This document shows positions 52,036-60,826 of a DNA stretch of 64,000 nucleotides, in pieces. The notes under the pieces are model-generated. The model made no database searches, was not told where the DNA came from, and was given only the letters and a program-made list of their open reading frames with translations. The stretch covers positions 434,001 to 498,000 of the forward strand of contig JAJCZA010000002.1 of assembly GCA_029262635.1 (NCBI GenBank). The letters are read 5' to 3'. The stretch's first letter is position 1; each line of letters begins with the position of its first letter. The position numbers and the translations under genes were made by a program. This DNA comes from Vampirovibrionales bacterium (GTDB lineage Bacteria; Cyanobacteriota; Vampirovibrionia; Vampirovibrionales; Vampirovibrionaceae).

Positions 52036-53385
52036 ATGCGATGTTTTCCATTCAAACGGCAGATACAAATCAGGACGGTGTTTCGATGGTTGGTTGTCCT
52101 GTTAGGGATGAGCTTTTTCAGTGCTATTTTGTGCCTCGCGGATGCCTCGGGATCCGATTATATTAAAGGACAAAATGCCTATAAGGCGAGCCGCTATGGT
52201 TATGCCATTCAACTGTTCGAGAAAGATCTGAAGCAACGGCCTGAGAACTCATACAGCTACTTTTATCTGGGCTTATGTTATGCCAAGACTAACAAAAAGG
52301 TGTTGGCTAAAAAAGCGTTTGAGAAAGTACTTGAAATTGAGAATATGAAAACCTTTTCCTCAAAGGGCGAGCGCCCCAATGCGGTTCTTCTGAAAAAAGC
52401 CCAGAAAAACATTGCCGTGATGACCAATCGGCAGATTAAAGCCACCGGAAATACCCAAAAAGCTAAAGCCATTATTCAGACTCATGCGGGGAAAAGTGAT
52501 AATTACCTAACGCATGCCTTGCAATCTAACGGCAAGGTCGCGCATTGGGCGCTTTCAAAAATGCCCCTAAAGATTTATGTGTCTTCGGGGCAAGGTGTTC
52601 CGGGTTGGAATTCGTCCATGAATCAGACGGTGACTTACGCTATGGGGGTTTGGCATCGGGCCAGCGGTAAAAAAATTAAGTTTAAACTGACCCGAAACCG
52701 GAAAGAGGCGGATATTGTGGTTAAATGGCGCCGGAGCTTTGGCCATAACCGGGTGGGGGTTAATCCGTTTGAAAGCATTGGTGGGCATATCGTGCGTTCG
52801 GATATGATTCTGGCTACCAGCTATCCCAATGGAAAGCCCTTGGGCTATAATGAAATACAGGGAACCGCTATTCATGAACTTGGGCATGCTTTGGGTGTTC
52901 AAGGGCACAGTCCGTATCCTGAAGATGTGATGTTTTTCTCGAAAAACCCGATTCAGGGCAATACGTTAACACTGAGAGATAAAAAAACCATTCAGCTTTT
53001 GTATCAGCAGAAAGCCGACATTACTAATGGAACAAACGTATCCCCAAGCCAAACAAAACAGGTTTACGGCCTGATTACCCAAGGTAATCAGGAACTGACC
53101 CAGAATCCGGGGCGGGCTTTAAGTTATTATCAAAAGGCATATCGAATTGATCCTCGCAATAAGGATGTGGCAAAGAGCATGGCGATCGCACGGTATAATT
53201 TAGGGATTCAGGCCATGAACGCTGGGGTTAATGCGGCCAAACGACAAAATAAAGCTCAGGCCCGCGTTAAATTTCAGGAAGCTGTCCGGTTGTTTGAAGG
53301 CCTTTCCCAATCTTCAACGGCTCCTTCGGGAACTGCGCAGAACTTGAAAGACGCCCGGCGAAATCTTCAGTTGGTTTCCCAATAG
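52036..53385 (+). CDS. secreted TPR protein with metzincin-type protease domain
   Basis: 449 residues. A hydrophobic signal (about 15-36, VVLLGMSFFSAILCLA) leads to a TPR pair (about 40-110). The protease part (about 180-320) contains HELGHALGVQGHS (His280, Glu281, His284, with His291 one residue later than the standard metzincin HExxHxxGxxH) and a Met-turn PEDVMFF. TPR repeats return at about 335-440. Extra spacing before the third histidine may be a lineage variant or affect zinc binding. Exported protease with protein-binding repeats on both sides. Confidence 0.82.
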   Translation: MRCFPFKRQIQIRTVFRWLVVLLGMSFFSAILCLADASGSDYIKGQNAYKASRYGYAIQLFEKDLKQRPENSYSYFYLGLCYAKTNKKVLAKKAFEKVLEIENMKTFSSKGERPNAVLLKKAQKNIAVMTNRQIKATGNTQKAKAIIQTHAGKSDNYLTHALQSNGKVAHWALSKMPLKIYVSSGQGVPGWNSSMNQTVTYAMGVWHRASGKKIKFKLTRNRKEADIVVKWRRSFGHNRVGVNPFESIGGHIVRSDMILATSYPNGKPLGYNEIQGTAIHELGHALGVQGHSPYPEDVMFFSKNPIQGNTLTLRDKKTIQLLYQQKADITNGTNVSPSQTKQVYGLITQGNQELTQNPGRALSYYQKAYRIDPRNKDVAKSMAIARYNLGIQAMNAGVNAAKRQNKAQARVKFQEAVRLFEGLSQSSTAPSGTAQNLKDARRNLQLVSQ

Positions 53386-53459
53386 AATTCTCTCCACGGC
53401 TTGGTTGAGATGCGGGTGTTCTCTCTCCTCCTAATGGATGTTTTTGAATTGAAAATGGG

Positions 53460-53487
53460 TTGGTGAGCCATAGAAAGTTGGTACAAT
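53460..53487 (+). promoter_or_regulatory. possible promoter of the sigma factor gene
   Basis: TTGGTG (53460-53465), 16 bases, TACAAT (53482-53487), 38 bases before the ATG. Spacing is good; the -35 word is weak. Confidence 0.4.
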
Positions 53488-53525
53488 AGAGGTCTGAAAA
53501 TGGTTGAGTTATTTTGAGTTGTTAA

Positions 53526-54626
53526 ATGAAAGCACTTTACGAACGTATGCCAACATCGAAGCGAAAAAATGAAAAAGCAAAAGCAACGGGGTTGTCGGAT
53601 GTGAAAAGAAAACAGGCTGATGCTGAAAAGAGCGAAGGCTTTCAGGACGACGAAGAGATCATGTCCAATGACCGGAGTGATGCGTCTGAGCGGGTTGAAC
53701 TGTCGGACAATGATAACGATAATGATTCGGATGTGCCCAGCCGTTTAGCCATTGCGATTAAAACACCTAGTCCGTCGTCGGATGATTCAGTTAAGTTATA
53801 CCTTCAGCAAATTGGTCGTATTAAGCTACTTAAAGCTCCTGAAGAAAGAGAGTTAGCGAGACGAATCGCCGAAGATAGCGATGAAGAAGCCAAGGCAGAG
53901 CTGGTTTCCGCTAATTTAAGACTGGTGGTTAGCATTGCTAAAAAATATATTGGTCGAGGTCTGTCGTTTCTGGATTTAATCCAAGAGGGTAATCTGGGAT
54001 TGATTCGCGCGGCAGAAAAATTCGACTACAAACGAGGGTTTAAATTCTCGACGTATGCCACATGGTGGATTCAGCAATCCATTACCCGAGGCATTGCCGA
54101 CAAATCCCGCACCATCCGCCTGCCAGTCCATATGATTGAGACCATTGGCAAGTTAAAAAAAGTGACTCGGGAGCTAGACGACGAGTTGGGGCGACCTCCC
54201 ACGAAAGAAGAATTAGCAACGCGCATGGAAATTTCCCTGCCTAAGCTACGACTGGCCTTAAAAGCCACCCAGTCAACCATTAGTCTGGAAACCCCGCTGT
54301 ACACAAAAGATGAAACTTCAAAAATTGGAGACATGCTTGTTGATAGCAGTACGGAATCTCCAGACTCCAGAGTATCTCAGGAAAGTTTGACCAACGAGAT
54401 TGAAAAAGTCTTGCAGACGCTTCGGCCTCGGGAAAAAGACGTGTTGGAACTTCGATTTGGTTTGAAAGACGGGAATAAACGAACCTTAGAAGAAATTGGA
54501 CAGTTATTTGGTGTATCCCGTGAGCGAGTTCGACAAATTGAAACCCGTGCCCTGAATAAATTACGCAAAATGGGACGCAGTAATCGAACCATTCGAAGCC
54601 TGAAAAACTATCTTAATCAAGAATAG
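53526..54626 (+). CDS. rpoD: primary-type RNA polymerase sigma factor (sigma-70/SigA group)
   Basis: 366 residues. A charged, disordered N-terminus of about 85 residues replaces region 1.1. Region 1.2 ([16 protein letters not shown]), region 2 ([27 protein letters not shown] and [29 protein letters not shown]), region 3 and region 4 ([15 protein letters not shown] and [20 protein letters not shown]) are complete. The region 2.4 and 4.2 sequences are those of group 1/2 factors that read -10 TATAAT and -35 TTGACA. The short length without a long insert recalls cyanobacterial factors. No ribosome site is clear. A phage structural cassette starts 302 bases downstream. Confidence 0.92.
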   Translation: MKALYERMPTSKRKNEKAKATGLSDVKRKQADAEKSEGFQDDEEIMSNDRSDASERVELSDNDNDNDSDVPSRLAIAIKTPSPSSDDSVKLYLQQIGRIKLLKAPEERELARRIAEDSDEEAKAELVSANLRLVVSIAKKYIGRGLSFLDLIQEGNLGLIRAAEKFDYKRGFKFSTYATWWIQQSITRGIADKSRTIRLPVHMIETIGKLKKVTRELDDELGRPPTKEELATRMEISLPKLRLALKATQSTISLETPLYTKDETSKIGDMLVDSSTESPDSRVSQESLTNEIEKVLQTLRPREKDVLELRFGLKDGNKRTLEEIGQLFGVSRERVRQIETRALNKLRKMGRSNRTIRSLKNYLNQE

Positions 54627-54928
54627 CCAACAAAGCTGGCCGTGTTTGGTGCTGGGCTTGCAAACTACTTGTGATTCGCCTTGAAAAAAATAGAATCATA
54701 AATGTTATTCGCTATGCACTTTCTGTTTGGTCGGGCATAATAATGATTAGAAACCGAACATAACTTGCACAGTGACTGTATTGATTGGGTGCTCAGGGTC
54801 GGTTTTCAGCAAGACGTTTGTCGTGCTAAAAATTTAAAAATTAAATGGCAATAAATTAAACTAAAAGCAGGATCTTCGCTTCGTTTTGGGCGAGGTTTTT
54901 TTATGGGTTATTTTATAGGGAGCAGATT
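54627..54928 (+). other. region between sigma factor and phage cassette
   Basis: 302 bases. No protein frame stands out. It contains a terminator at 54874-54902 just 26 bases before the portal ATG and a ribosome site AGGGAG between them. The only promoter-like words are around 54765 (TTGCAC) without a good -10. No direct repeat that could be an attachment site was found. Confidence 0.5.
54874..54902 (+). terminator. intrinsic terminator directly before the portal gene
   Basis: CTTCGC pairs with GCGAGG (one G-T) over a ten-base loop and is followed by seven T. It ends 26 bases before the portal start, leaving no room for a promoter between them, so it could be an attenuator of the cassette. 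Confidence 0.7.
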
Positions 54929-56677
54929 ATGCCTGAAGAAATTTTGGCGGATGCCCGGCATCCTTCCGTTGAGTCCAATGAATTCAGTCAACCTGGGAGG
55001 TTGGGCGCTTTAAGGAAAGAGCAACAAGACGAATTGGCCGCTTTGGTCATGGGCGATTTTTCAGCTTGGAAAACCTCACGGATTCAACTGGAAGAGCGGT
55101 GGCGTGAGTGTTGGGAAGCTTACCTGTGCGATGTGGGAGACTTTTATGCTCAACCAGACGAGATGACCGTTGATCGGAGCCGTGTGGTTCGTCCCGTTCT
55201 TTATGAAGCGGTTGAAGCGATTCAGGCTAATTTGCTGAATGCTATGTTTCCTTCGGATGAACGCTTTTTTAGTGTTGTGGGAGAAACAGAAACGGATCAT
55301 AGTAACGCTCAGGTCATCGAGGCGTTCTTAAGGAAAAAATTGGAAGGTTTGGGCTTTTCCGAGAAATATGCCATGTTTTTAAAGCAAGCTATTTTGACCG
55401 GAAACACAGTGGCCGCTGTGAGCTGGAAGCAAAAAAGGCAAAAGCGCCGTGTTTCGGTTCCTGTTGAATTGTTTGGGGTGACCGTGGGGGTGGAAAGTCA
55501 GGTTCAAGATGAACTGGTGTTTAATGGCCCGGATTTTGAAGTGTTGGATATTTTTGATTTTCTGATTGATCCAGATGAATCGGATTTTGAGAAAGCCAAG
55601 GTCATTCGTCGAGTTGAGCGGTCTTTGCATGATGTGATGAGTAACCCAGTTTATTCAAATACGGCTGACTTATCCGTTAATACAACGGATACGGATGACA
55701 GCAATAAAGAGGCTCGACGAGATTCTTTTGGTATTGAGGAAGGGATTCTGAAAGCGTCAAATAACCGAAAAAATCAGGTGACCTTGCTGGAGTCCTGGGG
55801 GGATTTTCGCATTGGTGATCGGCTGTATCAAAATTATGTCTGTGTGGTGGCCAATGGGAATCGAGTGATTCGCTTCGAGCCGAATCCATATGACCATGGT
55901 CTGAAGCCGTTTATTTTTACGACGTTGATTCCGGTTCCTAATGAAGTTTATGGAATTAGCGCCATTGAAAAATCACTGGGACTTCAGCATGCGATTAATA
56001 CGCTGACCAATCAAAAGCTAGATGTGATTAATATTTCTATTAATAATCCGTTTACTTATCTAATTAATGATGATGTGTTTGATCCCGATACGGTGGTTAC
56101 GCGACCGGGGGCGTTGATACCTGTTAAAAGTCACGATACGTTGAAACCGATCCAGTATTTGAACAATTTTACGGTCGCGTTTAATGAGATTGCGGACTTG
56201 AAATCAGAAATTCAAGAAGCCACAGGGGCACTAAAGTTTTTTACGGGGAACGATACACCCATTGGATTTAACCGGACGGCGACCGAGGTGAATGCTTTAG
56301 TCAGTGGGGGGACACAGAAGTTTAATAACTTCATTTCTCACTTGGAAAATACGTCACTGGAGCCGTTGATGAGTATTGTGTTTGAGAACGCAAAGCAATT
56401 TATGAACGAGAAAGAAACCCTGCGCTTGGCGATGGAAGATGGCTCGTTAAGCTTTGTAGAAATTTTACCTGAATTGCTTCAGCGTACCCGGTGTACATTC
56501 CAGATCGAAGGTTCGCAAGCGACTATTCACCGGACGCAGGAGCTGGAATCGATGGTTAATTTTCTGCGACTAGTGAAAGAAATGCCTGAACTATCAGAGC
56601 GGATTAATCTGATGTCGATTGTTCGTAAAATCTATCGACGCTTGGGCTTTAAGGATGAAGATCAAGTTTTTCAATAA
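54929..56677 (+). CDS. phage portal (head-tail connector) protein
   Basis: 582 residues. The N-terminal 230 residues form the wing/stem start with WKTSRIQLEERWRECWEAY and VRPVLYEAVEAIQANLLNAMFP. A core with DFLIDPDESDFEKAK and NEVYGISAIEKSLGLQHAINTLTNQKLD follows, with a helical end IYRRLGF. These match the P22/epsilon15-type portal that forms the ring through which DNA enters the head. AGGGAG stands before the ATG, just downstream of a terminator. It is the first gene of the cassette; a terminase gene would be expected before it and is absent. Confidence 0.85.
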   Translation: MPEEILADARHPSVESNEFSQPGRLGALRKEQQDELAALVMGDFSAWKTSRIQLEERWRECWEAYLCDVGDFYAQPDEMTVDRSRVVRPVLYEAVEAIQANLLNAMFPSDERFFSVVGETETDHSNAQVIEAFLRKKLEGLGFSEKYAMFLKQAILTGNTVAAVSWKQKRQKRRVSVPVELFGVTVGVESQVQDELVFNGPDFEVLDIFDFLIDPDESDFEKAKVIRRVERSLHDVMSNPVYSNTADLSVNTTDTDDSNKEARRDSFGIEEGILKASNNRKNQVTLLESWGDFRIGDRLYQNYVCVVANGNRVIRFEPNPYDHGLKPFIFTTLIPVPNEVYGISAIEKSLGLQHAINTLTNQKLDVINISINNPFTYLINDDVFDPDTVVTRPGALIPVKSHDTLKPIQYLNNFTVAFNEIADLKSEIQEATGALKFFTGNDTPIGFNRTATEVNALVSGGTQKFNNFISHLENTSLEPLMSIVFENAKQFMNEKETLRLAMEDGSLSFVEILPELLQRTRCTFQIEGSQATIHRTQELESMVNFLRLVKEMPELSERINLMSIVRKIYRRLGFKDEDQVFQ

Positions 56678-56729
56678 AGCATTGCCCGTTTAGGCGAATG
56701 ACAATATAAGCGGATAGAAGGAGAGCATT

Positions 56730-57317
56730 TTGAAACATTTAGACAAACAGCAGCAACAACAACCCAACCAACCGGCTCCTCAGGAAACCTCTGGGACGAA
56801 TAATGAGGCTGGCGGGAGTGCAGAGGCCATGGTGGAAGCCTTGTTGATGGATCCGGTTGGATTTGTTCAGCGGATTGTGGAAAGCTCAGCGCAGAACCAC
56901 TTGGCTAACTTAAAAGATGAGGCGGAGCTTAATGGCGCGATTCGATCGGCTCGTAAAGCACACCCGGAATTTGAGCGGTTTGAGTCGTTTATCCTTCAGG
57001 AAGTGGCTGAGCTGATAAAGACCGATGAAGATGGGGTGATTGAACCGTGGCATGACCTGCTGGAAAAAGGGTTTAATCAGTTTCAGAGCAAATTTCAGGA
57101 AATGGTGAAACAACGTCCGGAACTGTTGAAAGCTGGTGCAAACGACTCGACAGCAGGGAAAAACGCGAAAGCCTTTGTTGAGGGAGGCACAACACGAACC
57201 TCGCCAGAACCTTTACCCTCCTTTACTCGGGAGCAAATCGCCAACATGTCGATTAATGAGTTTTTGGCCAACGAACAGGCCATTGAAAAGGCGCTGAAAC
57301 TGAAACGAATTCGATAA
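56730..57317 (+). CDS. scaffold-like phage head protein
   Basis: 195 residues from TTG 56730 behind AGAAGGAG. The first 35 residues are Gln/Pro/Gly-rich; the rest is highly charged and helical, with EALLMDPVGFVQRIVESSAQNHLANLKDEAELNGAIRSARKAHPEFERF cut here into visible helices, and a basic C-terminus (KALKLKRIR). Position between portal and coat genes, high helix content and basic tail fit an internal scaffolding protein. No firm family. Confidence 0.6.
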   Translation: MKHLDKQQQQQPNQPAPQETSGTNNEAGGSAEAMVEALLMDPVGFVQRIVESSAQNHLANLKDEAELNGAIRSARKAHPEFERFESFILQEVAELIKTDEDGVIEPWHDLLEKGFNQFQSKFQEMVKQRPELLKAGANDSTAGKNAKAFVEGGTTRTSPEPLPSFTREQIANMSINEFLANEQAIEKALKLKRIR

Positions 57318-57386
57318 AAAACGACGAAAAAATAAAACGTTAGGAGCAACTTAGTCAACATATTTTAGCTATAAGGAGGACGCTCA

Positions 57387-58220
57387 ATGGCAACGGCCAA
57401 TTTTATTCCTGAAATCTGGAGCAAAAAATTACTTAAAATTTTTGACGCCAACGCGGTCATGGCCAATCTGGTCAATCGGGATTATGAAGGCGATATCAAA
57501 GATTCTGGCGACGTAGTGAAAGTTAGAACCTTTGGTAACGTGACAATCAACGATTATACCCGAGATCAAAATATTTCGTTTCAGGCGTTAACCGATCCCA
57601 TGCAGGAGATGTTAATCGATCAGCAAAAATATTTTGCGTTCAAAATCGATGATTTGGATAAAGCGCAGGCGGATATGAATATTTTGGAAGGTTATGCCGG
57701 ACGGGCGGCTATTGCTATTCGAAACATTGTTGACACTCGCCTGCTTGGGCACTATGCGGATGTTGATGCGGGCAATGTGATTGGAACCGATGTGGCACCC
57801 ATTACCTTGAGTTCAACCAATATCTACGGTTATATTACAGATCTTGGCGAACTTCTGGATACGGATAATATTCCGGCGGAAGATCGTCATTTGGTGATTA
57901 CACCCAAGTTTAAAACGATGTTGCTGAAGTCTGATGAATTCACTCGCGCTACGAGTCTGGGTGATAAAGTGGTTCAAAATGGTTATATTGGCAACGTGGC
58001 CGGATTTTCTGTTCATGTTTCAACCAACCTTCAGACTGTTAGCGGTGTGGTTAACTTGATGGCCTTTAACCGGGATTTTATTTCTTTTGCGAGCCAGGTG
58101 AACAAAATTGAACATGTTCGTCCGTACAACATGTTTGCCGATGCGGTGAAAGGTCTTTACCTTTATGGGTCTAAGGTTTTTCATTCTACAGCGGGTGCTA
58201 TTTTAAAAGCTGAGGCATAG
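57387..58220 (+). CDS. phage major coat protein (P22/HK97-fold type)
   Basis: 277 residues. N-terminus ANFIPEIWSKKLLKIFDANAV and GDVVKVRTFGNVTINDYTRDQNIS are typical of the P22-type coat family, followed by a DDLDKAQADMN segment, a strand-rich middle (LVITPKFKTMLLKSDEFTRAT) and a VYLYGSKVFHST-like end (GLYLYGSKVFHSTAGA). It would assemble the head shell. AAGGAGG precedes the ATG. It is the most abundant product expected of the cassette. Confidence 0.85.
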   Translation: MATANFIPEIWSKKLLKIFDANAVMANLVNRDYEGDIKDSGDVVKVRTFGNVTINDYTRDQNISFQALTDPMQEMLIDQQKYFAFKIDDLDKAQADMNILEGYAGRAAIAIRNIVDTRLLGHYADVDAGNVIGTDVAPITLSSTNIYGYITDLGELLDTDNIPAEDRHLVITPKFKTMLLKSDEFTRATSLGDKVVQNGYIGNVAGFSVHVSTNLQTVSGVVNLMAFNRDFISFASQVNKIEHVRPYNMFADAVKGLYLYGSKVFHSTAGAILKAEA

Positions 58221-58341
58221 TGCTTTTTATTATCTTGAGTACGACCTGAGTATTATTGGGGTGACTTGAGCTTGTTAAAAATGCCTCAAGTCACTCTTCT
58301 TTTTTACCACTTTTATCGTTTAAAATTGGGAGTTCGCGATT

Positions 58342-58593
58342 ATGTCCAAATTTCAATGGAAGCAGGCTAAACTTAAAAAAGAAATGGATGAATCTGGTGC
58401 CGATAAAAAGCCTTCTTCAGCTCAACAAAAGCCACAAGAGCTTTATGGCGAGCAGGCGTTGTGGCAATGCAAAAATTTGAGTTCCGGGATTAGGCATCAT
58501 ATTAACGGTGCGTTGGCGCAAATTTTAAAGCGTTATCCAACGGATTATGAGTTGACATTTCTTTCGCCGAGAACTCCTGAGGGGGGCCGCTAA
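58342..58593 (+). CDS. small phage cassette protein
   Basis: 83 residues, charged, with an N-terminal lysine-rich helix (KFQWKQAKLKKEMDE) and a helix with LSSGIRHHINGALAQILKRYP. Its stop overlaps the next start (TAATG), so translation is coupled. Function unknown; by position it may help head completion. Confidence 0.6.
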   Translation: MSKFQWKQAKLKKEMDESGADKKPSSAQQKPQELYGEQALWQCKNLSSGIRHHINGALAQILKRYPTDYELTFLSPRTPEGGR

Positions 58594-59231
58594 TGTCAAC
58601 TTTACTTAATCTGGTTAACGAGGTGTTAAGGAAATCGGGCCAACGGCAGGTCGCCACTCTGGTTGACCCGGAAACCCCTGCTGCTCAATCCATTGATTTC
58701 GTGAATCAAATTTATTTTGAGATGCTTCAAGTATTAAAAGTTAAACGTCTGGTTAAAACGGCTTCTCTGAACACGGTTAGTGGTACGGTCAATTATACGT
58801 TGGCATCGGATGTGGATATTGACGCAATTTTACCGGACTCGGTCATGGAGACGCAAGAACAGCAAATTCTGGATTGGGTGAATTATACCTACCCCTTAAC
58901 CCATGATGTGAACGCAACAGGAAAACCGGATAAATATTATATTCAAGGAAACTCCCTCTATTTTTATCCCGTTCCAGATAGCGTGTATTCCATTCAGTAT
59001 CAATATCGAGTTAAAGCCTCTCAGCTTTCGGGTGACTCCGCAGTAACCGAATTACCTGAAGAATGGGAGCGCATCTTGGTTCAAGGTGCCTTGTCGTTAC
59101 TCGAAAAATTTCTGGGTGAACCGGATTATCGGGAGTCGTATCAATTGTATCGAGAAGGTATTCTCCAGTTAAGATCCCGCTCGCTTCTAAAAAATGATTT
59201 TAGAATGAAGGGCTATTATCGGGGTAATTAG
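58593..59231 (+). CDS. phage adaptor / tail-tube-A-like protein
   Basis: 212 residues. LLNLVNEVLRKSGQRQV, DFVNQIYFEMLQVLKVKRLVKTA, NYTLASDVDIDAI, YYIQGNSLYFYPVPDSVYSIQYQYRVK and a helical C-terminus match the adaptor/tail tubular A type, which sits under the portal and joins head to short tail. Coupled to the previous gene through TAATG. Confidence 0.65.
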   Translation: MSTLLNLVNEVLRKSGQRQVATLVDPETPAAQSIDFVNQIYFEMLQVLKVKRLVKTASLNTVSGTVNYTLASDVDIDAILPDSVMETQEQQILDWVNYTYPLTHDVNATGKPDKYYIQGNSLYFYPVPDSVYSIQYQYRVKASQLSGDSAVTELPEEWERILVQGALSLLEKFLGEPDYRESYQLYREGILQLRSRSLLKNDFRMKGYYRGN

Positions 59232-59279
59232 TGTTATTTAAAGGTCATGGCTAACTAGACAATTGATGGAGGTGGTGGC

Positions 59280-60824
59280 GTGTCGACCAAGGTATTTCGG
59301 TATTTTAACAACACAGGCGGGTTAAACCTTCGGTTTAACGAGCTGATACTCGACGAGCAGGACGCGGAAGAGGTGTTAAATCTGCATGCCACATCCAGCG
59401 GGAGTTGGACATCCATGGATGTAGGCTTCGTTAATTTAAATGTCTCGCCGCTGGCTACGGGTTCTAAAATAACTTCGCTGTACCACTTTAAACCCTTGAC
59501 GGGTGACCCGGTTTTATTGGCGGCTGCAGGCGGTAAATTGTACACCTTTCAAACGAGCGATGGCATTGCTACCGAATTGGTGAATGGGTTGGCAATCAAC
59601 GAGCCCATGCGTTTTGTTACATTTAGCGGATTGCTCATTGGATGCAACGGGGTGGACTCACCCAAAAAGTGGGATGGTTCCACGTCAGTAACCAGTCTGG
59701 GAGGATGGCCGCCGGTCATTGTCGGAGTGACTCCTGGAAAACCTTCGATTTCGGAAATTTTTTCGAACCGTCTGGTGTTTTCTGGTGATACAAACAATCC
59801 GTCCATGGTGTATTTATCAGAGCTGGAAAACCCAGAAAATTTTACGCCTGTTACAGGCGCTTCGTCCGCCGGAGCTATTCAGGTGTCGCCGGGAGATGGT
59901 CAAAAAATCATGGCCCTCAAAACTATGTATCTGCCTTCTAAGACGGAAGAAATTTTAGTTATTTTTAAAGAGCGGTCGACTTATATTTTAACCGGGAGTG
60001 ATGCGGATACCTTTGCGGTTCAAAAGATTTCTGATGAATTTGGGGCTGTCAGTGCCCGTTCTGTGGTTCAGGTGGGCAACGAATTAATGTTCCTTTCGGC
60101 AGAGGGTGTTACGAGCTTATCAACGGCCACCGTTCAAGGTAATATTACGGCTAATTTTGTGTCGCATAAAATCCAGCCGCAAATCAATAATTTAAACTTG
60201 GGCAAATTGTCTGATAGTTTTGCTCTTCACCTTCGGAACCGTCAGGAAGTTTGGTGGGTGGTTTCTGATGGCGGGAGTGTTCAGAACCAACGTGTTTTAG
60301 TGTTGAATTATGGGCTAGGAAATAGTTGGAGCCGTCGTTCAGGAATTTCCGCCGCTAGCGGACTGGTGATTGACGGAAAATTATACACCGGTAATTATTC
60401 AGGTATTATTCAACAGCAACTTAAGGGAAGCAGTTATAACGGATCGCCTATTCCATGGGTGTACCGAACGCCTTTCTATGAACTGGGCTCGCCTCGGGTG
60501 CGAAAACGAATTAAAGACGTGGAAGTGTATTTGAAGCAGATGGCCACGCTGGATATTAACGTAAAATTTGCCTGGGATATTCGTCGTGGCTCTCGTGCCC
60601 AACAAAGCCGAACCGCTTCGATCGTACCGGATACGTCGAGTTCGGTTTATAACGAGGCGGTTTATGGCGCAGATGAATATGGCCTGTTGGGGCTATCGAT
60701 TATTCGATTAATTCCAGAAGGGTCAGGAAAATATTTCCAGATGGAATTAAGCGGAAATGTATCGGACAAACCGGTTGAGCTTCAGGGGTGGACGATTACG
60801 GCAATGTATGGAGGACTTCGGTAA
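59280..60824 (+). CDS. phage tail hub / stabilisation protein (beta-propeller type)
   Basis: 514 residues from GTG 59280 (GGAGGTGG upstream). The sequence is almost all beta, with repeated blades (LYTFQTSDG, LLIGCNGVDSPKKWDGS, RLVFSGDTNNPSMVYLSE, GLVIDGKLYTGNYSG). Such proteins plug the exit of the portal complex and continue the tail (P22 gp10-like or nozzle proteins). The adaptor gene upstream and fibre downstream support this place. Family recognised by pattern only. Confidence 0.65.
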   Translation: MSTKVFRYFNNTGGLNLRFNELILDEQDAEEVLNLHATSSGSWTSMDVGFVNLNVSPLATGSKITSLYHFKPLTGDPVLLAAAGGKLYTFQTSDGIATELVNGLAINEPMRFVTFSGLLIGCNGVDSPKKWDGSTSVTSLGGWPPVIVGVTPGKPSISEIFSNRLVFSGDTNNPSMVYLSELENPENFTPVTGASSAGAIQVSPGDGQKIMALKTMYLPSKTEEILVIFKERSTYILTGSDADTFAVQKISDEFGAVSARSVVQVGNELMFLSAEGVTSLSTATVQGNITANFVSHKIQPQINNLNLGKLSDSFALHLRNRQEVWWVVSDGGSVQNQRVLVLNYGLGNSWSRRSGISAASGLVIDGKLYTGNYSGIIQQQLKGSSYNGSPIPWVYRTPFYELGSPRVRKRIKDVEVYLKQMATLDINVKFAWDIRRGSRAQQSRTASIVPDTSSSVYNEAVYGADEYGLLGLSIIRLIPEGSGKYFQMELSGNVSDKPVELQGWTITAMYGGLR

Positions 60825-60826
60825 TT

